From an uncultured Candidatus Melainabacteria bacterium (GTDB lineage Bacteria > Cyanobacteriota > Vampirovibrionia > Gastranaerophilales > Gastranaerophilaceae): DNA of 64,000 nt. Position numbers and translations under genes: made by a program. Numbering within the stretch: position 1 is the first letter of the stretch; every line of letters starts with the position of its first letter. Shown in pieces: positions 26,547 to 34,764 of the stretch. The stretch covers positions 135,558 to 199,557 of the forward strand of contig CAKUZI010000003.1 in assembly GCA_934717855.1 (NCBI GenBank), given 5' to 3'. The notes beneath the pieces are model-generated. The model worked only from the letters and a program-made list of their open reading frames with translations, had not been told where the DNA came from and searched no databases.

Positions 26547-27152
26547 ATGGTTTTATTAGATTATAAAAAAGCAAAAGAAAAGTTGTTGGCAGGTTTCGAT
26601 GAGGACTGTCAACAATTTTTCGTTAAAAATGGCTGTGTATTGGAAGATGCTTATTTAAATTTCTTTGCAGGAGACTTAGAATATGCCAAAAGACAGTTTG
26701 AGTTAATTGAGGACGTTGATGTTAGAGCGCATTGGGCTTTGTTTGAAATCTCTTTGATTGAGGGTGATGTTCAAGAGTATCCATCGTATTTTGAGATAAG
26801 AAATTTTTTAGAAATTGATCTTAATATTCTAATAACCTATTGCCAAGGAACTTTTGTTGAAAAAATAATTCGATACGCGGATTATATGTATACGATAAAT
26901 CCGGAAGTCCATAAATTTATAGGACGAGTTTTGTATAATAATGGCTTAAAAGAGCAGGGGTTGTTCTTTTTAAACCGTGCAAAAAGTTATTTTTATCACG
27001 ATCCTGAACTTCATTTTCTTTTGTCATATATTTATTTTTTGGATAAAGATTATGTCAAAGCTCAAAAATCTGTAGATGATTGTTTACGAATCTTACCCGA
27101 TTATTTTCCGGCAAAAGATATGAAGAAAAAATTGGAGAGTTACAATGCTTGA
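26547..27152 (+). CDS. TPR-like cytoplasmic protein
   Basis: The 201-residue protein has no signal peptide. Repeated helix pairs are seen, including GRVLYNNGLKEQGLFFLNRA and LHFLLSYIYFLDKDYVKAQK, the latter a clear TPR unit near the C-terminus. It starts 6 bases after the secreted TPR protein without a ribosome site of its own, so it probably depends on coupling. The stop is followed by the repeat block that begins at about 27.2 kb. No enzyme function is visible; a scaffold role is likely. Confidence 0.65.
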   Translation: MVLLDYKKAKEKLLAGFDEDCQQFFVKNGCVLEDAYLNFFAGDLEYAKRQFELIEDVDVRAHWALFEISLIEGDVQEYPSYFEIRNFLEIDLNILITYCQGTFVEKIIRYADYMYTINPEVHKFIGRVLYNNGLKEQGLFFLNRAKSYFYHDPELHFLLSYIYFLDKDYVKAQKSVDDCLRILPDYFPAKDMKKKLESYNA

Positions 27153-27399
27153 AAAGCTCTAAAGAATATGTTAAAATGAGGATATGAATTTTCAAGAAGA
27201 GCTGAAAGAAGTTGAATTTGCGATGAAAAGTGCCGTCGGGGGGGGGGCAGTACGCCGCCGACACTACTACGTTTAGATAGATGGCTGTATAAAGCAGCTA
27301 GACAGTTAGGAAGCGAAGCAGATAAGTGTATTTTAGAGGCGAAGATGCCAAGATGCGAAGAAGCAAAGTCCATTACAGATTTAGATGCAAGGCAAAGTT

Positions 27400-27433
27400 C
27401 CTCTCTCCAAGGGAGAGAGATAGAGAGAGGGGT
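27400..27433 (+). repeat. 34-base CCTCTCTCC repeat, copy 1
   Basis: The sequence runs cctctctccaagggagagag followed by atagagagaggggt, with internal ctctctcc/gggagagag pairing. Two more copies, differing at one base, occur in the same orientation at 53.5 and 53.9 kb, and an inverted copy at 29.76 kb. Confidence 0.85.
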
Positions 27434-27662
27434 TGAATCTAATAAAGCAGATTTAGATGTAAAGACGCAAAGAAGCGAAGAAGTAAAGAGGCATAGTCTT
27501 TTACGGTTAAGGAAGTTTGATTTATTTAGGAAGATTGTTGATATTTTAAGTTTAGTTAAACGAAACATTTTAATCTCGCCCCTTGAGGGAGAGAAGAAAT
27601 TTCTTGGCGAATTATGTGAGCTTAGAAATTTCAGAGAGGGGGATAAAAAATATAAAACTTTA

Positions 27663-27688
27663 GATCGCGCAACGGAGTGCGCGATGAC
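27663..27688. repeat. GATCGCGC hairpin repeat, intact copy
   Basis: The 26-base sequence has a perfect atcgcgc/gcgcgat stem around aacggagt. Related copies are at 29533-29559, 53562-53626 (interrupted) and 53652-53677. Confidence 0.8.
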
Positions 27689-27720
27689 AGATGTTGGTGA
27701 AAAGAAAGGAAAAATAATAA

Positions 27721-28532
27721 TGAATAAAAACAATTTACAACAAAAACAACCTAATAACCCAGCTGATTCCCCTGAAACGAACCACTCACTACTCACTATT
27801 CACCATTCACCCAAACGCATAGCGTTTACCCTTGCGGAAGTTTTAATAACTCTCGGCATTGTCGGCGTAATTGCGGCATTGACTTTGCCAAATGTTATTA
27901 ATAAATATAAACGAAAACAATTAGAAGTTGCATTTATTCGTTCTTCTAGTCTTATTCAACAAGTTTTAAAACAAACTGCTAATGATTTTGGTTATGATAA
28001 TTTTAACGATATTAATAAAGTATGTCCAAATCAAAATGAATTAAATCGTTGTAAGTGGATTAATCAAGAATTTTTTAAATCAATTAACGCTAATTTTGTT
28101 TCTAAGTTTAGAGTTTTGAAAAAAGCTAAAGGTATTAATGCTGCAAAATTTGAAAATAAAATTATTCCAACATATAATTATATTGGCAAACAGGGTTTAT
28201 ATTACAGTCAGTTATATGGAATTGAGAATGGGGGATATTTTCTCGCTGATGGAACCTATATTACAGGATTGACATTCTTTTATCATGGAAGCGGTGATGG
28301 AATTACAATGACTTTTGATACAAATGGTCCATACAAAGGGCCAAATCGTTTCGGGTATGATATTTTTCTTTATACGACAGGGGGCTGGGGCTCTCTTTGT
28401 TCTAAAGAGAAATCTCTTGCTGATGGCGGTCCAAATTCTAGCCTTAATGGTCGAGGATGTTATAAATATGCCCTAAAAAATATTAATCCAGATGATAACT
28501 CGAAAGGATATTGGGAAAGTTTGTATAAATAG
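27721..28532 (+). CDS. Prepilin-like protein with an unusually long, repeat-derived leader
   Basis: The 270-residue protein carries the type IV prepilin/pseudopilin signature A/FTLAEVLITLGI at residue 38, with the Glu5 position in FTLAE and a following hydrophobic helix (VGVIAALTLPNVI). Cleavage by a PilD-type peptidase would come after Ala. The leader is about 37 residues instead of 8-15, and part of it (HSLLTIHHSP) is encoded by the same gtgagtagtga-type repeat words found in intergenic palindromes. The ATG at 27721 has a GAAAGGA site. The C-terminal globular domain ends in a Cys-containing region. It is a solitary gene, with no pilus assembly genes nearby. Confidence 0.75.
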
Positions 28533-28733
28533 CACGTAGTTGGCGTGCCCTACCCTGCCAATATTTCTAATAACGTTACGAAATGTAAAGATGTGTTTAA
28601 AAATAGGCTCAAAGTTTCTTGTAATACGCTATGCAAGGTTTTTGTTATCTGGATAACTGGGCAATATTTAAAATCTTTTAGTTTTCATGTAAGTGTGTGA
28701 AAGTTTTTTAAATGTAGAAAGGAAAAAATTGTT

Positions 28734-29315
28734 ATGTCAACGAACAATTTATCAATTAATTTCCCAAAACAAGTGCATAATACTTATAGGTTGTACTCGC
28801 AACCTGATGGTGCTCTAAAGGTACTATGTGCTAGTATCCCTAAAAAACATATTCCGAGTGATGCTATTATTCAATACGATAGTTTTGATGGAGGAAGAGA
28901 TAGGCGTAGTACTGTTAATTATCATCGTACTGGTGGTATTACCAAATTAGAAGAGTATAGTCATACGTATACTCTTCATAAAGGGGCTAAAGGAGTTACT
29001 AAATCCCAAGAATTGAATCAAACTGACCCTAAATTGTCTATTAAAAAGAATATGGTAAGTTGTGGTGGTAAAGAATATTCGTCAACTCATATTTTAAATC
29101 ATGAGACCGGTTTGGAGTTTGTTGTTCGTAAAAAAGACAATGGAGCTATAATCGCATATGAAATATTACCTACCAAAAGAACATTTGCTCAAGGTTTTAA
29201 AGGACGACTTCAAAAATTAGGTATGGCAGTTGCAACAGATGCAAATGGTTGCGAAAGACCGGTTCTAAAAAATGTTGGAGAAATGATTTTAAAAGTTGCG
29301 AAAATGGTTAAGTAG
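28734..29315 (+). CDS. Protein of unknown function in the repeat-flanked cassette
   Basis: I do not recognise this 193-residue protein. It lacks a signal peptide and membrane segments, is basic, and has a Thr/Tyr/Lys-rich beta-like middle with FDGGRDRRSTVNYHRTGGIT and EYSHTYTLHKG. The C-terminal 40 residues look helical (GRLQKLGMAVATDANGCERP, then VGEMILKVAKMV). An AGAAAGGAAA site precedes the ATG. It lies with the prepilin gene between two inverted repeat blocks and ends at a clean terminator. The 201-base upstream spacer contains only a small ccttgca/tgcaagg-like hairpin and no gene. Confidence 0.65.
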   Translation: MSTNNLSINFPKQVHNTYRLYSQPDGALKVLCASIPKKHIPSDAIIQYDSFDGGRDRRSTVNYHRTGGITKLEEYSHTYTLHKGAKGVTKSQELNQTDPKLSIKKNMVSCGGKEYSSTHILNHETGLEFVVRKKDNGAIIAYEILPTKRTFAQGFKGRLQKLGMAVATDANGCERPVLKNVGEMILKVAKMVK

Positions 29316-29364
29316 ATTATTTTTTTAATCATATCAAGCGCATATTTGTTATCTTTTAAAAAGT

Positions 29365-29397
29365 AAGGTGAAGAAAATAAAATCTTCACCTTTTTTT
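29365..29397 (+). terminator. Terminator after the 193-residue gene
   Basis: Perfect 10-base stem aaggtgaaga/tcttcacctt (29365-29374 and 29383-29392), followed by a T-run. Confidence 0.9.
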
Positions 29398-29469
29398 ATG
29401 GAAAATTTTATTGAAACAACCTTACAATCAACTGTTTTGTGCTAGTATTACTAAAAAAGAGGTATCCAG

Positions 29470-29895
29470 TTGTATGGCGGTGTACCTACCCCGCCAACAA
29501 AAATTGAGGTTTTTATACTATTATTTTGCCCCATGTCATCGCGCACGATTGTTGCGCGATCTGAATATTTATATTTTTTATACCCCTCACTGAAATTTCT
29601 AAGCTCACATAATTCGCTAAGAAATTTCTTCTCTCCCTCAAGGGGCGAGATTAAAATATTACACTTAGCTGCCTCGCTTCTTAGCTGCTTAGCCGCTTCC
29701 GATACCGACTTTGCCTCCGCGCATCTTGGCATCTTTACATCTAAATCTGCTTTATTAGATTCAACCCCTCTCTCTATCTCTCTCCCTAGGAGAGAGGAAC
29801 TTTGCCTTGCCTCTAAATCACGCTTAGCTGCTTCGCTTCCTAGCTGCCTAGCTGCCTCTAATACCGACTTTGCCTTTTGGTATCTGGGCATCTAA
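29470..29895 (-). repeat. Compound repeat block, right copy (inverted)
   Basis: This block mirrors the modules of 27.2-27.7 kb on the opposite strand: the gatcgcgc hairpin (29533-29559), the tctcgccccttgagggagag element, the agatgccaaga words, and the 34-base repeat (29764-29797). The gene-free stretch from 29316 to 29985 holds this block, a terminator, a tggcggtgtac/taccccgcca inverted repeat near 29475, and the ribosome site of the next gene. The long minus-strand frame across it is repeat-encoded and not called as a gene. Confidence 0.8.
29764..29797 (-). repeat. 34-base CCTCTCTCC repeat, inverted copy
   Basis: On the minus strand it differs from the 27.4 kb copy by one base in the loop (cctagg against ccaagg), and the flanking bases are also shared for several tens of bases. 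Confidence 0.85.
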
Positions 29896-29985
29896 ATCGC
29901 TCCCCTTTTTATTAATGACTGGCTTCTTTTAATTGTTCGTGGTACACTCGTTTTGCAAAAAACTTTTTATAGGAGAAATTTTTCG

Positions 29986-31035
29986 ATGATTATAATTATG
30001 GAGCGTACCGCTACCAAAGTGCAGGTTCAAAGAGTTATTGATTTTTTAAAAGATAACGGATTTGAAATAAGGTTTAACCAAGGGCAGGTTCATACAGTAA
30101 TTGACGCAATTGGTGATAAAACTACTGTTACCCCAGGAAGAGTGTCGGCTTTTGATGGAGTAAAAGAGGTTAAAATTATTCGAGAACCGTTTAGACTTGC
30201 GTCTCGTGATAGAAAACCTGATGATACAGTAATTGAGTTTTCCAATGGAGTGAAAATTGGAGGAAACAATAAACCTGTTATGATGGTTGGACCTTGTTCT
30301 GTTGAAGATGACTATGATGGTTTGTTGAAAGTTGCGCTTACTGCCAAAGAAATGGGCTGTGAATTCTTACGAGGAGGTGCGTTCAAACCAAGAACTTCTC
30401 CATATGATTTTCAGGGTTATGGCGAAAAGGCGTTGAAATATTTGAAACGAGTAAGCGAAGAAACCGGTTTGTTAACTGTTTCAGAGGTTATGGATGCTTC
30501 GGATCTTGATATGATGTGTGAGTATGTAGATGTTTTGCAAATCGGTGCTCGAAATGTTCAAAATTTCAAACTTCTTCATGCTGTTGGAAAATGTAAAAAA
30601 CCTGTAATTCTAAAACGAGGTTTGGCAAGTACTATCAGAGAATTTTTGCTTGCCGCAGAGCATATTTTGTATAATGGAAATCCGAACGTAATTCTTTGTG
30701 AGCGCGGAATAAGAAGTTTTGACAATGCATTTACCCGTAATGTAATGGATATTGCATCTGTACCTGTAATCAAAAAATATTCTCATTTGCCGATAATTGT
30801 TGATCCAAGTCACGGAACAGGTCAAAGGTATTTGATTGAGCCGATGGCAAAAGCAGGTTTGGTTGTAGGGGCAGATGGTGTAATGATGGAAGTTCACCAT
30901 GACCCTGAAAACGCATTGTCTGACGGAAAACAAAGTTTGCCATTGCCTATGTTTAAAGAGGTGATGAAACGAATTAACAAATTCAATGAATGTTTGCATT
31001 ATGACAAAGCATGTCTTTCTGCAAATGCTGACTAG
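29986..31035 (+). CDS. aroF: 3-deoxy-7-phosphoheptulonate (DAHP) synthase
   Basis: This is the first step of the shikimate pathway, condensing PEP and erythrose-4-phosphate. The 349-residue protein has the N-terminal ferredoxin-like regulatory domain of the AroA-I-beta class (about 1-75). The barrel domain shows MMVGPCSVE, FLRGGAFKPRTSPYDFQG, LQIGARNVQNF, KKPVILKRG and DPSHGTGQR. I placed the start at the ATG with a strong AGGAGA 9 bases upstream (29971-29976); an earlier frame start at 29953 lacks a site. The regulatory domain suggests feedback control by an aromatic amino acid, as in Thermotoga, but the effector cannot be read here. Confidence 0.95.
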   Translation: MIIIMERTATKVQVQRVIDFLKDNGFEIRFNQGQVHTVIDAIGDKTTVTPGRVSAFDGVKEVKIIREPFRLASRDRKPDDTVIEFSNGVKIGGNNKPVMMVGPCSVEDDYDGLLKVALTAKEMGCEFLRGGAFKPRTSPYDFQGYGEKALKYLKRVSEETGLLTVSEVMDASDLDMMCEYVDVLQIGARNVQNFKLLHAVGKCKKPVILKRGLASTIREFLLAAEHILYNGNPNVILCERGIRSFDNAFTRNVMDIASVPVIKKYSHLPIIVDPSHGTGQRYLIEPMAKAGLVVGADGVMMEVHHDPENALSDGKQSLPLPMFKEVMKRINKFNECLHYDKACLSANAD

Positions 31036-31149
31036 GACGAGAATTTTTACCTTTGTAACAAACTCTTAACAAAAAGAAAAGAAAAAAGGCAATTTTTTCA
31101 TACTTGTATACTTTATATATATGTAAGATATAAAGAGAGAGATAAAGAG

Positions 31150-31401
31150 ATGTTACAGACACCTAGCAAATTTGGTTCAATTACAAAAAGAACTAAAAAA
31201 TCTGAAAATAAAGAATTTAGTATTGAAGATTATAATTACCTTGCACAAAAAGATAAAAGGATGAGGTTTAACAATTCAAAGGATCCGATTTATTATGTGT
31301 TTGATGTAATTGAAAATCGTCCGGTTACAACATTAGCAAAAGAATTTGTAAAAGATTCATTTTTTGAAGCAGTAAACTTTGTATCACAAGTCGTTAGATA
31401 A
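31150..31401 (+). CDS. Small basic protein of unknown function
   Basis: The 83-residue protein has no membrane segment or recognised domain. It is Lys/Asn-rich (SITKRTKKSENK, KDKRMRFNNSKD) with a C-terminal predicted helix (TLAKEFVKDSFFEAVNFVSQ). It has an AAGAGAGAG site and is followed by a good terminator, which supports it being a real short gene. It does not look like a ribosomal or DNA-binding protein family I know. Confidence 0.6.
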   Translation: MLQTPSKFGSITKRTKKSENKEFSIEDYNYLAQKDKRMRFNNSKDPIYYVFDVIENRPVTTLAKEFVKDSFFEAVNFVSQVVR

Positions 31402-31446
31402 TCAATAGGAAAGAAATTTAAAAACTAGGAAAAGGAATAAGGAACA

Positions 31447-31476
31447 AAAAAGGATGGCTAAATACCATCTTTTTTT
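31447..31476 (+). terminator. Terminator after the 83-residue gene
   Basis: aaaaaggatgg pairs with ccatctttttt (one G-U) around ctaaata, followed by T. The first hairpin of a gene-free 490-base stretch (31402-31892). Confidence 0.85.
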
Positions 31477-31628
31477 ATGTAAGCACAGAATTGGAAAATA
31501 TTAATATTTGTAACGTATATAACACGTATATGTTATAGATATGCCGTATGGTGGTATACATGAGTATAACCATTTTCTTTTTCTTTATTTTCTCCTACAC
31601 ACACTAACCTTTTACCAAATATGAGATT

Positions 31629-31651
31629 GGCCGTTTATAACGGCTATTTTT
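31629..31651 (+). terminator. Second hairpin in the lptB upstream spacer
   Basis: gccgtt/aacggc with a three-base loop is followed by tattttta, giving terminator character. It may end a short transcript starting within the spacer. Confidence 0.6.
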
Positions 31652-31715
31652 ATGACAACATTTTGAAAAATTATATATTTGACCCGCTAAACTATTCAGT
31701 CATAGTTGCGGATTA

Positions 31716-31764
31716 CAGGCAGACTTGATAACTCCGTTTATTCTATCATGTCTGCCTGATGTTT
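31716..31764 (+). other. Strong long hairpin upstream of lptB
   Basis: caggcagac (31716-31724) pairs perfectly with gtctgcctg (31750-31758), and gata pairs with tatc inside, with an internal loop. A short T-run (gtttt) follows. It could be a terminator or the end of a small RNA. Together with the hairpins at 31.45 and 31.63 kb it accounts for the structure in the 490-base spacer; no coding sequence was found there. Confidence 0.55.
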
Positions 31765-31892
31765 TATAATGTTTGATTTCTCACTTTTGTAGCAGATTTT
31801 ATCAATATTTTAATTTCCCAAAAATAAATTTACCAATTGCAATAGATATTTTTTTAAAGTAAAATATTTTTATAAACAAAAAGGGGTATGGA

Positions 31893-32618
31893 ATGAGGAT
31901 TGAAGCTAAACACCTGATAAAAATATATGGCGATAGAAGTGTTGTAAATGACATTTCTTTTGAGATGAATAAAGGCGAAGTTGTATGCCTTTTAGGGCCT
32001 AACGGTGCCGGAAAAACTACTACATTTTATATGGTAGTTGGTTTGGTTAAACCTAATAAAGGTCAAATTTTGCTTGATGGCGAAGATATTACCGCTTGGC
32101 CAATGAATGAACGTGCTAAAGCCGGTATTGGGTATCTTCCTCAAGAAGCGTCGATTTTTAGAAAGCTTACTGTTGAAGATAATATAAAACTTGTTCTTGA
32201 AATGAATGACAAGTTGACTGTGAACGAGAAAAAACGTAAACTTGAAGAATTATTGAGTGAATTTGGTATTTTAAGACTTCGTTCTTATGCGGCTGTTTCT
32301 TTGTCCGGTGGTGAAAGAAGAAGGGTTGAAATTGCTCGTGCTTTGGCAGCAAGCCCTGATTTTATGCTTTTGGATGAACCTTTTGCCGGAATTGACCCGA
32401 TTGCAATTGGTGATATTAAAGATAATATTAGAAAAATTTCTGAAGAAAAAGGTTTGGGCGTTTTGATTACTGACCACAACCCGAAAGCTACTCTTTCAAT
32501 TACGGATAGAGCTTATGTAATTTTTGATGGGAAAATTAAAATTCAGGGTAGAAGTGTTGATGTTGCTAACGATCCGGTTGCTAAGGAATTTTATTTAGGA
32601 AAGGATTTTGCTTTATAA
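31893..32618 (+). CDS. lptB: LPS export ABC transporter ATPase LptB
   Basis: This is the cytoplasmic ATPase of the LptB2FG complex, which extracts lipopolysaccharide from the inner membrane. The 241-residue protein has Walker A GPNGAGKT (35-42), the Q-loop YLPQEASIFRKL, signature LSGGERRRVEIARAL, Walker B FMLLDEP with FAGIDP after it, and the switch His in ITDHNPKAT. The YLPQEASIFRKL segment is typical of LptB. It overlaps the permease gene (TAATGA), fitting a two-gene transport operon. The start has an AAAGGGG site. Confidence 0.95.
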   Translation: MRIEAKHLIKIYGDRSVVNDISFEMNKGEVVCLLGPNGAGKTTTFYMVVGLVKPNKGQILLDGEDITAWPMNERAKAGIGYLPQEASIFRKLTVEDNIKLVLEMNDKLTVNEKKRKLEELLSEFGILRLRSYAAVSLSGGERRRVEIARALAASPDFMLLDEPFAGIDPIAIGDIKDNIRKISEEKGLGVLITDHNPKATLSITDRAYVIFDGKIKIQGRSVDVANDPVAKEFYLGKDFAL

Positions 32619-33733
32619 TGAAATTGTTTCCTAAAATAACTATTTACGACAAATATATTTTTACACAAGTAATGATGGCGACTTTTGTTGCAATTTTACT
32701 GTTTACGGTTGTTTGGATTGCGCCGGAAATGCTTTTAAATACAATTAAAAAGACGCTTGCCGGTGAATTTGGCGTTAAAACAGCAGTATTGGTGATTTTT
32801 TATGAGTTGCCAAAAATTTTAGGAAAAGCTTTTCCTGTTGGTTTGTTGTTAGGAACTTTGTTCACATTTGACAAATTGAGCAAGGATTCTGAACTTACTA
32901 TATTCAGGGCGGTTGGACTTTCTTTTGGTCGAATTGTTGCACCTGTATTGGCTTTGAGTTTGATTGTAACTTGGTTATGTTTTGTTACTTGTGACAAATT
33001 AATACCATATTCCGTAAATAAAGCTATTGCGTTGCGTGGCGGATATATTTCAACTCAATATATTTATACTCAAAAAGATACTGAGGGTGTACCTAAAATG
33101 GCGGTTATTGTGTCAAAATTTTCAAAAGACACAATGTATAATGTTATTGTCTTAGATTTTTCTAAAAAACAGTATTCCGATGTTCACCAATTGCAAAACA
33201 TTTATTATGCAAAAACCGGAAAAAATTTCCCTGATAAATGGAAATTGTCAGATATTACGCAATATGAAATTTCTAATGACGGAATTTTTGTAGATATTAA
33301 TAAGTTTAAAACAATGGACATTTTGCAGGGAGAACCTGCCAAAAACGCTTTTACATTGATGACTTATTCTGTGAAAAAAGAACGTGAAATTAACAATCAC
33401 GATTTGCACAATTATATTAAACTTCTTAAAAAAGAGGGATTGGACGAAGAATATAGATATATGTTAAACAAATATTTGCAAAGATTTTTCCATCCGTTTG
33501 TATGTGTGCTTTTGGCTATTATGGGGACTTTATTAGGATTTAGCAAGCCGAGAGAACAAAGATTAGTCGGGTTTACGATTGCAATCGGCAGTATTTTCTT
33601 ATACTATATAACATTGCCATTTTTCGATTTGTTGGCAGAAAAAGGTGTGTTACATCCGTTTGTGACAGCAATATTTCCGCCATTTGCGTTTCTTTGTGCA
33701 ATCATAGCTTTCTACAAGTCAAAGGATTTATAA
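32618..33733 (+). CDS. LPS export permease, LptF/LptG family
   Basis: The 371-residue YjgP/YjgQ-type permease has the expected six membrane segments, three at the N-terminus (first at 17-38) and three near the C-terminus, with a periplasmic beta-jellyroll domain between (about 130-270). The motif LGTLFTFDKLSKDSELTIFR is the coupling-helix region that contacts LptB. Only one such permease is present instead of the usual F and G pair. It may therefore act as a homodimer, or the partner lies elsewhere. Its start overlaps the lptB stop. Confidence 0.92.
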   Translation: MKLFPKITIYDKYIFTQVMMATFVAILLFTVVWIAPEMLLNTIKKTLAGEFGVKTAVLVIFYELPKILGKAFPVGLLLGTLFTFDKLSKDSELTIFRAVGLSFGRIVAPVLALSLIVTWLCFVTCDKLIPYSVNKAIALRGGYISTQYIYTQKDTEGVPKMAVIVSKFSKDTMYNVIVLDFSKKQYSDVHQLQNIYYAKTGKNFPDKWKLSDITQYEISNDGIFVDINKFKTMDILQGEPAKNAFTLMTYSVKKEREINNHDLHNYIKLLKKEGLDEEYRYMLNKYLQRFFHPFVCVLLAIMGTLLGFSKPREQRLVGFTIAIGSIFLYYITLPFFDLLAEKGVLHPFVTAIFPPFAFLCAIIAFYKSKDL

Positions 33734-33734
33734 T

Positions 33735-34529
33735 ATGAAAAAATTTTTATTTTTACTTGCTACATTGATAATTGCGATGGGATGTGCCAATGCTTATCCT
33801 ATTGATATAAAGTATGATGATGGAATTTATCATATAGTTTTAAAAGGTGAAAAAATAAAAAAACATGTAAAATTTATAAGTTCTGACAGTTTGATTACGA
33901 ATAAAGAGGCTCATCAGCGTGCAAAGTCTCAACTAACAATTAATACGGGATATTTTGATCCTAATAATGGAAAATCTATTTCTTATATAGTAAGCGATAG
34001 GAATACTGCGGAAGATCCGTTATTGAATGAAAATTTGCTTGGAAATCCTGTTTTAAGACGCAATTTAAGTAAAATTATAGATAGAACGGAATTTCGAGTT
34101 GTTGAATGTTCTGATGGAAAATTTCATTACGAAATTGTACCGCATAAAAGTTCTACAGATTTTGGCTGTAATATAATTACATCTGCTCAAGGCGGGCCTT
34201 TGGTTTATCCGCAATTGAGGCTGGAGGAAGAGTTTTTTGTAGTTAAAAAAGATGGAGTTGTTGTGAGAGAAAGCTGTTCTGTTCTTCACAAAACTGCTCG
34301 AACTATAATTGGTTTGAAAAATGGAGAGGCGCATATTTTAATCATAACAGATAAACATCCGATGGATTTGTATGAAGTTCATGATTATGTAAAATCTTTG
34401 GGCTGGGATAGAGCAATGGCGTTTGATGGCGGAAGCTCTACATCAATGAATTATTTGAATAAATATAATGTAATTTCAATTGGCGATGGTGCCGGACGAA
34501 GTTTGAAATCATTTATGGTGATAAATTAG
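33735..34529 (+). CDS. Exported phosphodiester glycosidase family protein (NAGPA-type)
   Basis: The 264-residue protein has a signal peptide (MKKFLFLLATLIIAMG, cleavage around CANA/YP) and a NAGPA-like domain. Signatures are INTGYFDPNNG, a mid TSAQGGPLVYP, ARTIIGLKNG and MAFDGGSSTSM. Family members remove GlcNAc capping groups from phosphodiesters on glycans or act in exopolysaccharide processing; the bacterial role is not settled. It starts 1 base after the lptF/G gene, so it belongs to the same operon and probably acts on envelope glycans in the periplasm. Confidence 0.88.
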   Translation: MKKFLFLLATLIIAMGCANAYPIDIKYDDGIYHIVLKGEKIKKHVKFISSDSLITNKEAHQRAKSQLTINTGYFDPNNGKSISYIVSDRNTAEDPLLNENLLGNPVLRRNLSKIIDRTEFRVVECSDGKFHYEIVPHKSSTDFGCNIITSAQGGPLVYPQLRLEEEFFVVKKDGVVVRESCSVLHKTARTIIGLKNGEAHILIITDKHPMDLYEVHDYVKSLGWDRAMAFDGGSSTSMNYLNKYNVISIGDGAGRSLKSFMVIN

Positions 34530-34633
34530 ATTGCTGTTAAATATTTTCAAAATAAGTGTACTAAAGTCTTTATTAAAAAATGTAAATTTGCTACTTATGT
34601 AATACTTTGGATTGATGAGTTTTTTGAAAAAAG

Positions 34634-34642
34634 TGGTATAAT
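34634..34642 (+). promoter_or_regulatory. Extended -10 promoter upstream of ycf45-like gene
   Basis: TGGTATAAT is a perfect extended -10 (TGn-TATAAT). The leader from about 34649 to the ATG at 34765 is some 115 bases long. No strong -35 is seen. Confidence 0.6.
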
Positions 34643-34764
34643 GTAAGTAGAAAGGTGAATAGAGTTTATAAAATTAAATATTAGTTTCGCTGCGGGTGCG
34701 GAATTGTAATCAGCCGATAATTATTTTGTTATATATACAAAATATCAGAAAGGCAGAAAAGAAA

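Larger units (their letters stand above)
27225..27712 (+). repeat. Compound repeat block, left copy
   Basis: This 0.5 kb gene-free stretch carries a 10-G tract (27238-27247), several gaagatgccaagatgcgaagaag words, the 34-base cctctctcc...gagaggggt element (27400-27433), a tctcgccccttgagggagag hairpin region (27575-27595), and the gatcgcgc hairpin (27663-27688). The same modules occur, in opposite orientation and the same relative order, at 29.47-29.90 kb. One forward frame stays open through 27345-27720 and joins the prepilin gene. The corresponding frame of the other copy is open too. Confidence 0.8.

Noticed and set aside
27140..27796. 218-residue minus-strand frame
   Set aside because: It reads the opposite strand of the repeat block and the TPR gene end; composition is repeat-like and Ser/Leu-rich.
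27345..28532. A single 395-residue forward protein across the repeat block and prepilin
   Set aside because: Its first 125 residues are translated repeat sequence; the prepilin has its own ATG and ribosome site at 27721.
29451..29891. 146-residue minus-strand protein
   Set aside because: It is encoded by the inverted repeat block and has no ribosome site or independent support.
34713..34720. GCCGATAA, identical to the -10 of sigma-28 (flagellar) promoters
   Set aside because: No TAAA-type -35 element lies 15 bases upstream, and a good extended -10 promoter exists at 34634. Probably chance.
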